A stretch of DNA of 64,000 nt. Origin: Mycobacterium vicinigordonae (GTDB lineage: Bacteria; Actinomycetota; Actinomycetes; Mycobacteriales; Mycobacteriaceae). The stretch is from NCBI RefSeq assembly GCF_013466425.1, contig NZ_CP059165.1, positions 124,001-188,000 on the forward strand. The letters run 5' to 3'. The position numbers and the translations under genes were made by a program. The notes beneath the pieces are model-generated. The model made no database searches. It saw nothing but the letters and a program-made list of their open reading frames with translations, and was not told the origin of the DNA. Each line of letters starts with the position of its first letter. The first letter of the stretch is position 1. Below, piece after piece: positions 43,472 through 50,817 of this stretch.

Positions 43472-44596
43472 ATGGATTTCAATCTGAGTCAGGAGCAGCA
43501 ACTGCTGCGCGACGGGCTGGTGAAGTTTCTCTCGGTACGTTACGACCTCGAGAAGAGCCGTGCGGCCGCCAAGACCGGCCTAGGCTGGCAGCCTGAAATC
43601 TGGCGCGGCTTGGCCGCAGAGCTGGGCATTCTGGGGGCCACCCTCTCGGAGGAGGTCGGTGGAATCGGCGGCGGTCCAATAGAACTCATGCTCATCACCG
43701 AGGCCCTGGGGCATGCGCTGGTGATCGAACCGTACGTCGACACCGTCGTCGTCTGCGGCGGGTTGTTGCATCGTGCCGGTAACTCGGCGGCTAATGAACT
43801 GCTAGCTAAGGTAATCGACGGCACGGCGATCGTTGCACTGGCGGCAGCCGAACCGGCGTCAGGCGACCGCTGGCAGGACGTGTCGACCCGAGCGGAGTCC
43901 GACGGCGACGGCTGGGTGCTCAGCGGCAGCAAGCTGATGGTCGTCGGGGCTCCACTGGCCACCCACCTGCTGGTCACCGCACGCGCCCCGGGCGACGATG
44001 GAATCTCGTTGTTCCTCATCGAGAATGGTACGGCGGCCACCGAAGTCCATGCGTATCGAACAATCGATGACCGACGCGCCGCCGATATCACGTTCGACAA
44101 CGTGCGGCTGCCGGCCGCGGCGCTGCTCGGCGAACCTGGCGGGGCGTGGCAGTCGTTGAGCCGCGCGCGGGACGAAGGCGCGGCGGCGGTCTGCTCCGAA
44201 GCGGTCGGATGTATGCGAAAAGTGTTGGCGGACACCGTCGAATACTGCAAGCAACGCCAGCAGTTCGGGCAGCCCATCGGAAGCTTCCAGGTGCTTCAGC
44301 ACCGCATGGTGGACATGTACATGGAACTCGAGCAGGCGATCGCCGCGGTCTACCTCGCGGTGCTAAGGCTCGACGCCGACGAGGCGACGCGCGCCCGTGC
44401 GGTCTCGGCTGCGAAGGTGACCGTCGGCCGCGCGGCCCGGTGCATCGGCCAGCAAGCCGTGCAATTGCACGGCGGCATGGGGATGACCGAGGAGCTGGCC
44501 ATCGGCCACTACTTCAAGCGGCTCACCGCGATGCAGTACGAGTTCGGCAGCACCGACCAGCACATCGCGCGATACGCCGAGCTGACCCGGGCATAG
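43472..44596 (+). CDS. Acyl-CoA dehydrogenase (partner subunit)
   Basis: A 374-residue FadE starting on the base after the stop codon of the preceding FadE. It has MDFNLSQEQQLLRDGL, ATLSEEVGGIGGGP, a middle domain without the SEPxAGSD motif (ALAAAEPASGDRWQ), YCKQRQQFGQPIGSFQVLQH, and QLHGGMGMTEELAIGHYFKR. The final part reads FGSTDQHIARYAEL instead of the Glu-Ile loop. This is the non-catalytic or FAD-sharing half of a heteromeric pair, as in FadE17/18 or FadE26/27-like systems. Confidence 0.92.
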   Translation: MDFNLSQEQQLLRDGLVKFLSVRYDLEKSRAAAKTGLGWQPEIWRGLAAELGILGATLSEEVGGIGGGPIELMLITEALGHALVIEPYVDTVVVCGGLLHRAGNSAANELLAKVIDGTAIVALAAAEPASGDRWQDVSTRAESDGDGWVLSGSKLMVVGAPLATHLLVTARAPGDDGISLFLIENGTAATEVHAYRTIDDRRAADITFDNVRLPAAALLGEPGGAWQSLSRARDEGAAAVCSEAVGCMRKVLADTVEYCKQRQQFGQPIGSFQVLQHRMVDMYMELEQAIAAVYLAVLRLDADEATRARAVSAAKVTVGRAARCIGQQAVQLHGGMGMTEELAIGHYFKRLTAMQYEFGSTDQHIARYAELTRA

Positions 44597-44606
44597 GGCG
44601 TAACCC

Positions 44607-45584
44607 ATGTCAGAACCCGCTCGCCCGCAACGGGTCTCGCTGCTGGGCAGACAACTGACCGTGCTCGTCTCGACGTTCTACCGGCTGCTACCCGGCCGGT
44701 TGTCGGACGCGGCGGCGGCCGTTACGGCCCGGCTGCTCTATTGGAAAGGGCACGCTCTGCATTCGCAGGTGCTGCAGGATTTCCGCGACAACGTCGACCC
44801 CACAGCGCAGTTCTCATCCCGTACCTGGCACCCGGTCCGGGCAATGTATCGCGCGGTAGTCCGCAACGCCGCTGACGGCATCTGGTTCGTCACCGCAAAG
44901 CATGCGGCGGTGCTGCGGCGCTTTCGACTGGCCGACACTGGTCCTATCGCCAATGCCCTGGAGGTGGGAAGGCAGTCTGGCGTCGGCGTGATCGTCGCCT
45001 TCCCTCATCTCGGCTCCTACGCGGCGCTGCCGGTGGTGCTTGCGATCAACGGCGTGCCGACGACCGTCGTCGCGAACCGGCAGCCCGGGTTGATGCAGTG
45101 GGTGATCGACCGCGGGGCACGCAAGGCCGGACTGGAATTGGTTGCCGTCGACCGCGAGAAGGGCGCGAGCATCACCGCAGAACTGGAGGCCGCGATCCGG
45201 CGGGGCCGCGTCGTGGTGATCGCCGGTGACTACTTCCGTCCCCGGGACGAGGCCAGTACGGGCGTCGAGGTGAATTTGGGCGGCACCCGCCGCACCGTTG
45301 GCGCCGGACCCGCGCTGCTCGCGCTGCGAACCGGCGCGCCGATTGTGCCCGGCACGGTGCTGCAGGACGGATCGCACCGCGAACCGGTGCTGGGGCAGCC
45401 GATCTACGCCGGCGGTCCGCTCGGACGCGATGACCCTCTGCTGGGGGAACTGGTCCAAGTGACCTCGCAACGTATCGCCGACGCGATGGGGCAGTTCATC
45501 AAGCGGGCTCCGGATCAGTGGGTGATGCCCGGCGGGCTGGTGTCGAATTCCATGGGGCGGCGAGCGCGACACCATGCTGCCTGA
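44607..45584 (+). CDS. Lysophospholipid acyltransferase-like protein (HtrB/PatA type)
   Basis: A 325-residue protein of the LpxL/HtrB/PIM-acyltransferase superfamily. Residues 125-140 (VGVIVAFPHLGSYAAL) align with the active-site block, followed by substrate segments VVANRQPGLMQWVI and VVVIAGDYFRPR. The family needs His-x4-Asp/Glu; here His134 is followed by LGSY and Ala139, so the acid is missing. It may be inactive or bind acyl groups only, unless another acid substitutes. There is no clear signal or membrane segment. It lies 10 bp after the FadE pair, presumably in the same transcript. Confidence 0.82.
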   Translation: MSEPARPQRVSLLGRQLTVLVSTFYRLLPGRLSDAAAAVTARLLYWKGHALHSQVLQDFRDNVDPTAQFSSRTWHPVRAMYRAVVRNAADGIWFVTAKHAAVLRRFRLADTGPIANALEVGRQSGVGVIVAFPHLGSYAALPVVLAINGVPTTVVANRQPGLMQWVIDRGARKAGLELVAVDREKGASITAELEAAIRRGRVVVIAGDYFRPRDEASTGVEVNLGGTRRTVGAGPALLALRTGAPIVPGTVLQDGSHREPVLGQPIYAGGPLGRDDPLLGELVQVTSQRIADAMGQFIKRAPDQWVMPGGLVSNSMGRRARHHAA

Positions 45585-45608
45585 GGGGGCTCACCTCGCC
45601 GCGACAGA

Positions 45609-45652
45609 CCCCAAAATGCCGGCTGCGAGGGGGTTTAACCGCACATTTGGGG
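45609..45652. repeat. Imperfect inverted repeat behind the acyltransferase gene
   Basis: CCCCAAAATG (45609-45618) and CATTTGGGG (45644-45652) pair except for one A, around a 25-base loop. They lie 25 bp after the stop codon. Candidate terminator. Confidence 0.35.
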
Positions 45653-45707
45653 ACGCTCGTGCAAAAGAGTTAGCGTCAGCGCCTCAGCTCACGCAAAAAC
45701 TAATGAG

Positions 45708-45875
45708 TCAGCGGGTGCTTTCGTCCGCGATCTGGTCGTGCGATTGCTCAGACCCAGGCGCGGCGGGGTCATCGCCCTGGTGCTCCAACAACTCTTCCTG
45801 CCTACGCTGCTCGTCGGTCGCCTCCCTGGCATCCTTGGGCACCGGTGCCTGGTTGCGATCTGACTGCTGATCCAC
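45708..45875 (-). CDS. Small charged hydrophilic protein, 55 residues
   Basis: A 55-residue, strongly hydrophilic protein (starts MDQQSDRNQAPVPKDAREAT and continues with EQRRQEELLEHQGDDP), rich in Gln, Asp, Glu and Arg and without hydrophobic core, so probably disordered. GAGGAGG stands seven bases before the GTG at 45875, a strong argument for a real gene; the open frame upstream to 45962 is ignored for that reason. No family is known to me. Confidence 0.65.
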   Translation of the reverse strand: MDQQSDRNQAPVPKDAREATDEQRRQEELLEHQGDDPAAPGSEQSHDQIADESTR

Positions 45876-45962
45876 GCGAGACCTCCTCGGGGCACTGAAA
45901 TCGGTCCGCAACGAAATGCCCGAATCCCAGGATGCGAAACCGGAGGTGGAGCGGCGCGGCAC

Positions 45963-45968
45963 TACGGT
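45963..45968 (+). promoter_or_regulatory. -10 element of a likely leaderless amidase transcript
   Basis: TACGGT ends six bases before the amidase ATG at 45975, with no ribosome site between, so transcription probably starts at the start codon. Confidence 0.4.
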
Positions 45969-45974
45969 CTAGAG

Positions 45975-47444
45975 ATGGACTTCGCCGAGTATCGCCAGTA
46001 CGACGCCACCGGTCTGGCCAAGCTCGTCGCCGACAAGCAGGTGACTGCGGCCGAGCTGCTGAACCTGGCCCGGGAGCGCGCCGAGTCGGTCAACCCGAGG
46101 ATTAATGCGATCGTGCGCGACATCGCAGTCGACCCCAGCGCCGAGCGCGAAGGACCGTTCGCGGGTGTGCCCTTCCTGATCAAGGACATCGCGCAGGACT
46201 ACGCCGGGCTACCAACGTCGCAGGGGTCGCGTGCCCTCAAGTCGACGCCCGTGGCCGAGCATGCGACCGTGGTCCGCCGCTGGATCGACGCCGGATTGGT
46301 CATCTTCGGCAAGACCAACCTGCCGGAGTTCGGTGCCAAGGCGATCACCGAACCCGCGGCGTGGGGACCGGCGCGCAACCCGTGGGACCTCAACCGCACC
46401 CCCGGCGGGTCATCGGGTGGCTCGGCCGCTGCCGTCGCCGCGGGCATCGTGCCATGTGCGGGCGCCAACGACGGGGGCGGGTCCATCCGCATCCCGGCGG
46501 CCTGCTGCGGATTGGTGGGACTCAAACCGGGCCGGGGCCTGACCCCGCTCGGCCCGTCGACCGGCGAGATGATGCACGGCGCAGCCGTGCAGGGCGTCGT
46601 ATCGAGAACGGTGCGGGACACCGCGTCGATGCTCGACCTCATCTGCGGCGGCGAGCCGTCGGGGCCGTACCTGCCCGCTCTTCCCGCCGCACCGTTCGCG
46701 TCGTATGTGGGCGAACCTCCCGGCAGGCTGCGAATCGGCGTTCGGGTGCCCTCGGCCATCAACCCAAAGCCGCATCCGGAAGCGTTTTCGGCCGTCGAGG
46801 CGACCATGCGGACTCTGGCCGAACTTGGCCACACCGTCGACGAGCTACCGCAGGCGCCCTACGACGACGCCGCGCTGGCCCGCGATTTCCTGCTCACCTG
46901 GTTCGTGTACCTGGCCTGGGACGTCGAGCAGGCCAAACGTCTGACCGGCGCCGGCGACGAATCATTCGAGCGTGACACCCTGATCATGGCCGCACTGGGC
47001 CGCGCCACCAGCGGCGTCGAGTACGTCGACGCCGTCGAGCGCCGCCACGAGCACACCCGCCGGCTCACCGATTTCTTCGAGTCCTACGACCTGCTTTTGA
47101 CACCGACATTGGCGACGCTGCCGCCGACGATCGGCGAGTTCGACATGCCGATCGCCCTGCAGCGCGCCGCCGACGCCCTGATCAAGACCCGCACCGCCCG
47201 GCTGCTGCGATACACCAAGATCGTCGACGACATGGTCGACCAGCACCTCGGCTGGGTCCCCTACACCCAGTTGGCGAATCTCACTGGGCGCCCTGCGGTC
47301 TCGCTTCCACTGCACTGGACCGCCGACTCGCTTCCGCTCGGCGTGCAATTCGTGGCCCCGTTAGGCGGCGAGTCGTTGCTGATCCGGCTGGCTGCTCAGC
47401 TCGAACAGGCGGTCCCGTGGGCCGACCGGCTGGCCCCGATCTAA
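45975..47444 (+). CDS. Amidase (amidase signature family)
   Basis: A 489-residue amidase signature enzyme hydrolysing a carboxamide. The Ser-cisSer-Lys triad is visible: Lys70 in FLIKDIA, Ser146 in TPGGSSGGSAA and nucleophile Ser170 in GGGSIRIPAA. The C-terminal half follows the AmiB/AmiC-like mycobacterial amidases (DLLLTPTLATLPP, PYTQLANLTGRPAVSLPL). GatA function is unlikely because no gatB or gatC adjoins. The substrate is unknown. It is transcribed alone. Confidence 0.92.
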   Translation: MDFAEYRQYDATGLAKLVADKQVTAAELLNLARERAESVNPRINAIVRDIAVDPSAEREGPFAGVPFLIKDIAQDYAGLPTSQGSRALKSTPVAEHATVVRRWIDAGLVIFGKTNLPEFGAKAITEPAAWGPARNPWDLNRTPGGSSGGSAAAVAAGIVPCAGANDGGGSIRIPAACCGLVGLKPGRGLTPLGPSTGEMMHGAAVQGVVSRTVRDTASMLDLICGGEPSGPYLPALPAAPFASYVGEPPGRLRIGVRVPSAINPKPHPEAFSAVEATMRTLAELGHTVDELPQAPYDDAALARDFLLTWFVYLAWDVEQAKRLTGAGDESFERDTLIMAALGRATSGVEYVDAVERRHEHTRRLTDFFESYDLLLTPTLATLPPTIGEFDMPIALQRAADALIKTRTARLLRYTKIVDDMVDQHLGWVPYTQLANLTGRPAVSLPLHWTADSLPLGVQFVAPLGGESLLIRLAAQLEQAVPWADRLAPI

Positions 47445-47520
47445 GTTCGGTTGCGCGGCCGTGGCCGATGCGATATCGGTCCCAAGTTCATATTTGCCCC
47501 CGACGGGGTATGTCTCGGTT

Positions 47521-47976
47521 ATGAGTTCGTTGCTGGAGCCGCTTGTGGGTGAGGTGTGCGAGATGAGTCGTGTCGGGGCCGCCGACGCCACGACCGTGGG
47601 CGAGCTGCGTCGAGATCTGCAGCGCTGGCTGCAGGACGTGGTCGACGATACGGCCGAACTCGGCGACATCGTGCTGAGCGTCAACGAAGCGTTGGCCAAC
47701 TGCGTTGAGCATGCCTACCGCGCGCACCAACGGGCGGGACAGATGAGGATGCGGGCCAGGTACGACCGGGTGCTGCGACACTTACACATTTGCGTGAGCG
47801 ACCGTGGCACCTGGCGTAAGCCTGTGACGCGGCCCTGCAGCGACGCCGGGGCGTCGCGCGGCATCACGCTGATGCACGCCGTCGCCGATCGTTGCACTAT
47901 CAAGGTGCGTCCGGATGGGACGACGGTGTGCATGGAATACGCGCCGCGGCCTGGAACGGAGACCCTGGACTGGTAG
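47521..47976 (+). CDS. RsbW-like ATP-binding anti-sigma factor family protein
   Basis: A 151-residue GHKL ATPase-fold protein: N-box VNEALANCVEHAYR, G1 box DRGTWRKP and G2 box SRGITLMHAVADR. This is the single-domain serine kinase/anti-sigma type (RsbW/SpoIIAB/UsfX), which binds a SigF-type sigma factor or phosphorylates an antagonist. No sigma factor or STAS-domain antagonist lies in the window. ATG at 47521 was chosen; the frame runs back to a GTG at 47461, but that segment has poor codon bias. Confidence 0.82.
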   Translation: MSSLLEPLVGEVCEMSRVGAADATTVGELRRDLQRWLQDVVDDTAELGDIVLSVNEALANCVEHAYRAHQRAGQMRMRARYDRVLRHLHICVSDRGTWRKPVTRPCSDAGASRGITLMHAVADRCTIKVRPDGTTVCMEYAPRPGTETLDW

Positions 47977-48214
47977 CGGGCTGCTCGCAAGCGGCGCAGC
48001 ACCTTTCGCGGTACTGGCCACGCAACGGCCGCTACGCAGACCACTACAGTCCGGTCTCGGCGGGCCTGGCACGGATGGTATTTGCGCGTATGGGCCAAAC
48101 CGGCGTGCAGACCGGCTAGCCTGCTGTTCAGTGTCAGGGAGGCGTCGGCAGCAGTCGCGACGTACGGGACAAGGTCTCGAGCTCGGTATCGGTGGTAGCG
48201 ATTAAGCGTCAGCA

Positions 48215-49288
48215 GTGACTTCGGTTTTCAGCCGGTGGCGGCGGGGCGACCAGTTCGACTGGCTATCCGGCTATCTGGCCACGCGGGGACTCAGCGGTGC
48301 CACGCGGGCTGTGATGGCGCTCATCGCCTCGTCGATGGTGTTGTGCCTGATCGCGCTGCTACTCGGTTCGGACGGGCCGCGCGGACAGGTGCCGGTCACG
48401 ATGACGTGGATCGCCGTGAGCGGCGGAATAGCGGCGACGCTGCTGTGGGTCGGCCGCTGGCCCAATCGCACGCAGTCGATCGTCTTCGCCGTCACCTGCA
48501 ACACCGCTGTCGCGTTGGCGTGCCTGGCCCATCCGAATCCGCTGGCTGCGCTGATCGGTTGTATCGCCTTCGCCACGTTCGGCGCCTACATCGCGTTCTT
48601 TCACACCACGGCGTTCGTGCTGTACAACTTCGCAGTGGCCGCCGCCGTCGGTGTCTATGAGGCATGGCGGCTGGCGCGGTCCGGGCACTTGGCGCTGGCC
48701 GGGGTCGATCTGTGGCTAGTGCTCGAAGTCAACATCGCACTGCCGCTGGCGATCGGCATCCTGGTTCGCGCGCTGGCGGGTGACCTGCTGCGCGCGGACC
48801 GCGATCCGCTGACCGGCCTGTTGAATCGGCGGGCGTTTCAGCACCACGCCCTGGGCATGATGCTGGCGCATCGTGGCCTAGATGGCCACCTGGTGGTGTT
48901 GGTGATCGACCTAGACAACTTCAAGGTCCTCAACGACAAGCGCGGCCACGCCGCCGGCGACGACGCCCTGGTCCAGGTCGCTCGGGCGTTGCTGGGCGCC
49001 GCCGACGGTCAGGCCGTTGTGGCGCGTAGCGGAGGCGAGGAGTTCCTGGTGGCCGGCACGTCGCCGGTGTGCAACGCCGACGCCCTGGCGGACCGGATTT
49101 GCAGGGCTATCGAAGCCTCTGCCGCAGGCGTGACCGCCAGCATCGGAACCGCCTGCACCGTCCTCGACCACACTCCGCCCAACGAGCAGCAGGCTCTGCT
49201 CGATGCGCTGGTCAGCGCCTCGGACGCCGCCATGTATCAAGCGAAGCGCCGTGGCGGTAACCAGTTTCAACACCACAAAGTGTGTTGA
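48215..49288 (+). CDS. Membrane diguanylate cyclase (GGDEF domain)
   Basis: A 357-residue protein with about six membrane helices (residues 31-190) and a C-terminal GGDEF domain. DPLTGLLNRRAF is at 197-208, the metal-binding Asp in VIDLDNFKVLNDKRGH, and the active-site GGEEF at 273-277 is a functional variant. No RxxD inhibitory site is seen five residues before it. It should make cyclic di-GMP. Mycobacteria usually have few such proteins. The GTG start has no clear ribosome site. It lies alone, 238 bp after the RsbW-like gene. Confidence 0.9.
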   Translation: MTSVFSRWRRGDQFDWLSGYLATRGLSGATRAVMALIASSMVLCLIALLLGSDGPRGQVPVTMTWIAVSGGIAATLLWVGRWPNRTQSIVFAVTCNTAVALACLAHPNPLAALIGCIAFATFGAYIAFFHTTAFVLYNFAVAAAVGVYEAWRLARSGHLALAGVDLWLVLEVNIALPLAIGILVRALAGDLLRADRDPLTGLLNRRAFQHHALGMMLAHRGLDGHLVVLVIDLDNFKVLNDKRGHAAGDDALVQVARALLGAADGQAVVARSGGEEFLVAGTSPVCNADALADRICRAIEASAAGVTASIGTACTVLDHTPPNEQQALLDALVSASDAAMYQAKRRGGNQFQHHKVC

Positions 49289-49357
49289 GCGGCAGGCCCC
49301 ACTGCCCGATGCCGGATGGTGCTGTGAGGCCGCAGCATCCGGATATGCGACGATCGC

Positions 49358-49813
49358 ATGGTGGCTGACACCGTCGTCGAGATGATGAATGCAGGACTGG
49401 AATCGACCATTCCGATCGCTGCCCGAATGGGGGTTCGGGTGATCGAGGCGCGGCGCGGTTTCGCCGCAACCAGCGTTCCGGCCGAGGGCAACGGAAACCA
49501 CTTCGGTGTGGTTTATGCCGGTGTCCAATTCACCGTCGCTGAAATCCTGGGCGGGATAATCGCTTTGACGTCGTTCGATGCGAGCAAGTACTACCCGCTG
49601 GTGAAGAACGTCGACATCAAGTTCGTCGGGATGGCCACCACCGAGTTGCGCGCCGAGGCGACCATGGACGACGAGACGATCGCACGCGTGGAGGCCGAGG
49701 CGGCGAATCAGGGCAAGGCCGACTACACCCTGGATGCGGTGGTGACCGACGCTGCGGGCAACGTCGTCGCCACTACCCACGGCCTGTATCAGTTGCGCGC
49801 ACAACGCAATTGA
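49358..49813 (+). CDS. DUF4442/PaaI-like hotdog-fold thioesterase
   Basis: A 151-residue hotdog-fold protein: N-terminal helix, NGNHFGVVYAGVQFTVAEILGG (the hotdog helix with Glu in AEI), YYPLVKNVDIKFVGMATTEL and DYTLDAVVTDAAGNVVATT. Such proteins hydrolyse acyl-CoA thioesters; the substrate is not inferable. It is a single gene. Its stop codon lies in the first copy of a 16-bp duplication that separates it from the convergent LysR gene. Confidence 0.88.
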   Translation: MVADTVVEMMNAGLESTIPIAARMGVRVIEARRGFAATSVPAEGNGNHFGVVYAGVQFTVAEILGGIIALTSFDASKYYPLVKNVDIKFVGMATTELRAEATMDDETIARVEAEAANQGKADYTLDAVVTDAAGNVVATTHGLYQLRAQRN

Positions 49814-49841
49814 ACTGACCTTCAGTTGAACTGACCTTCAG
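49810..49841. terminator. Duplicated 16-bp hairpin between convergent genes
   Basis: TTGAACTGACCTTCAG occurs twice in perfect tandem. Each copy can fold (AACTGA-CCT-TCAGTT; the second stem is one pair shorter). The first copy contains the stop of the thioesterase gene, the second the stop of the LysR gene. Probably a bidirectional terminator. Confidence 0.6.
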
Positions 49842-50737
49842 TGCGGGTCTCCGAGGTGATCGTCGAGGCAGCGGATGAAGGCCTGGCATGCCACCGAACG
49901 CAGCTGGGGTCGCGTCGTCACCAGATGCACTTGGCGGTGCATGTCCGCGCCGGCTACCGGGCGCAGCGCGAGGGTTGGATCGGCTTCGGCACGCGTCCGC
50001 GCCACGGATTCGGGAAGCAAAGCGACACCGAGGTTCTTGCGTACGAAGTGGATGACTTCGTCGACACGAGTGACTTCGAAGGCTACCCGGCGCGACACTC
50101 CGGCAAAGCCACGGTCGGTCTCGTGACGAAGCCCGTACCCGGGTGGAAAGTCGATGAACGGCAGTTCGGCTAACTCGGCCACCGATACCGACGAAAACCG
50201 GGTCAGTGGATGACCGTCGGGCAGGACCGCGATCAGGGACTCGCTGAATAGGTGCCTGAAGGTCAGCTGGTCACTGGCCCGAGACACGTTGGCGCCCACG
50301 ACGGCTACGTCGACTTTGCGTTCGGCGGCAGCTCTGACCAAGGTGTCGCTGCCGCCGCTGCGCAGAGTCACGCTGACGTCGGGGAAGCGAAGGTGAAAGG
50401 TCGACATCAACGCGGCCACGTCCAGGCTTTCCGACGGGATCTCCATCATCCCGACAGTGAGCCGTCCGGCAACAGTTCCGCGCAGGGCTTGAGCGTCGAA
50501 CTCGAGTCGATCGACGCCGGCCACCACCTGATGCACCAGCGGTAGCAGTGATTCGCCGGCCGGCGTGAGTGACACGTTGCGCGTGGTGCGTTCGAACAGC
50601 CGCACGCCGAGTTCCTCTTCGAGGCGGCGCACCTGCTGGCTCAGCGCAGATTGAACGACGAACATCGCCTCTGCTGCCCTGGTGAAGCTGCGCGCGTCGG
50701 CCAATGCCACCACGTAGCGCAGTTGCTGGAGATTCAC
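49838..50737 (-). CDS. LysR family transcriptional regulator
   Basis: A 299-residue LysR regulator. N-terminal winged helix MNLQQLRYVVALADARSFTR, AAEAMFVVQSALSQQVRRLE, then a periplasmic-binding-like effector domain (residues about 90-295). It resembles the CynR/CbbR-type and benzoate-type members without a clear ligand. It is transcribed divergently from the DUF3604-ABC operon, with an inverted repeat at 50756-50772 between them. The classic LysR arrangement makes it the likely regulator of that operon. Confidence 0.92.
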   Translation of the reverse strand: MNLQQLRYVVALADARSFTRAAEAMFVVQSALSQQVRRLEEELGVRLFERTTRNVSLTPAGESLLPLVHQVVAGVDRLEFDAQALRGTVAGRLTVGMMEIPSESLDVAALMSTFHLRFPDVSVTLRSGGSDTLVRAAAERKVDVAVVGANVSRASDQLTFRHLFSESLIAVLPDGHPLTRFSSVSVAELAELPFIDFPPGYGLRHETDRGFAGVSRRVAFEVTRVDEVIHFVRKNLGVALLPESVARTRAEADPTLALRPVAGADMHRQVHLVTTRPQLRSVACQAFIRCLDDHLGDPH

Positions 50738-50755
50738 GACAAATGATCACTTTTC

Positions 50756-50772
50756 ATGATGAATAGCATCAT
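50756..50772. promoter_or_regulatory. Inverted repeat between LysR gene and DUF3604 operon
   Basis: ATGATG-AATAG-CATCAT, perfect six-base arms, 18 bp from the LysR start; a further ATGAT half lies at 50743. It is a probable LysR-binding site controlling both divergent promoters. Confidence 0.6.
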
Positions 50773-50817
50773 ATCTATCCGCTGGACTCCTAGGTGAGCG
50801 CCGAGCAGGATGGGCTC

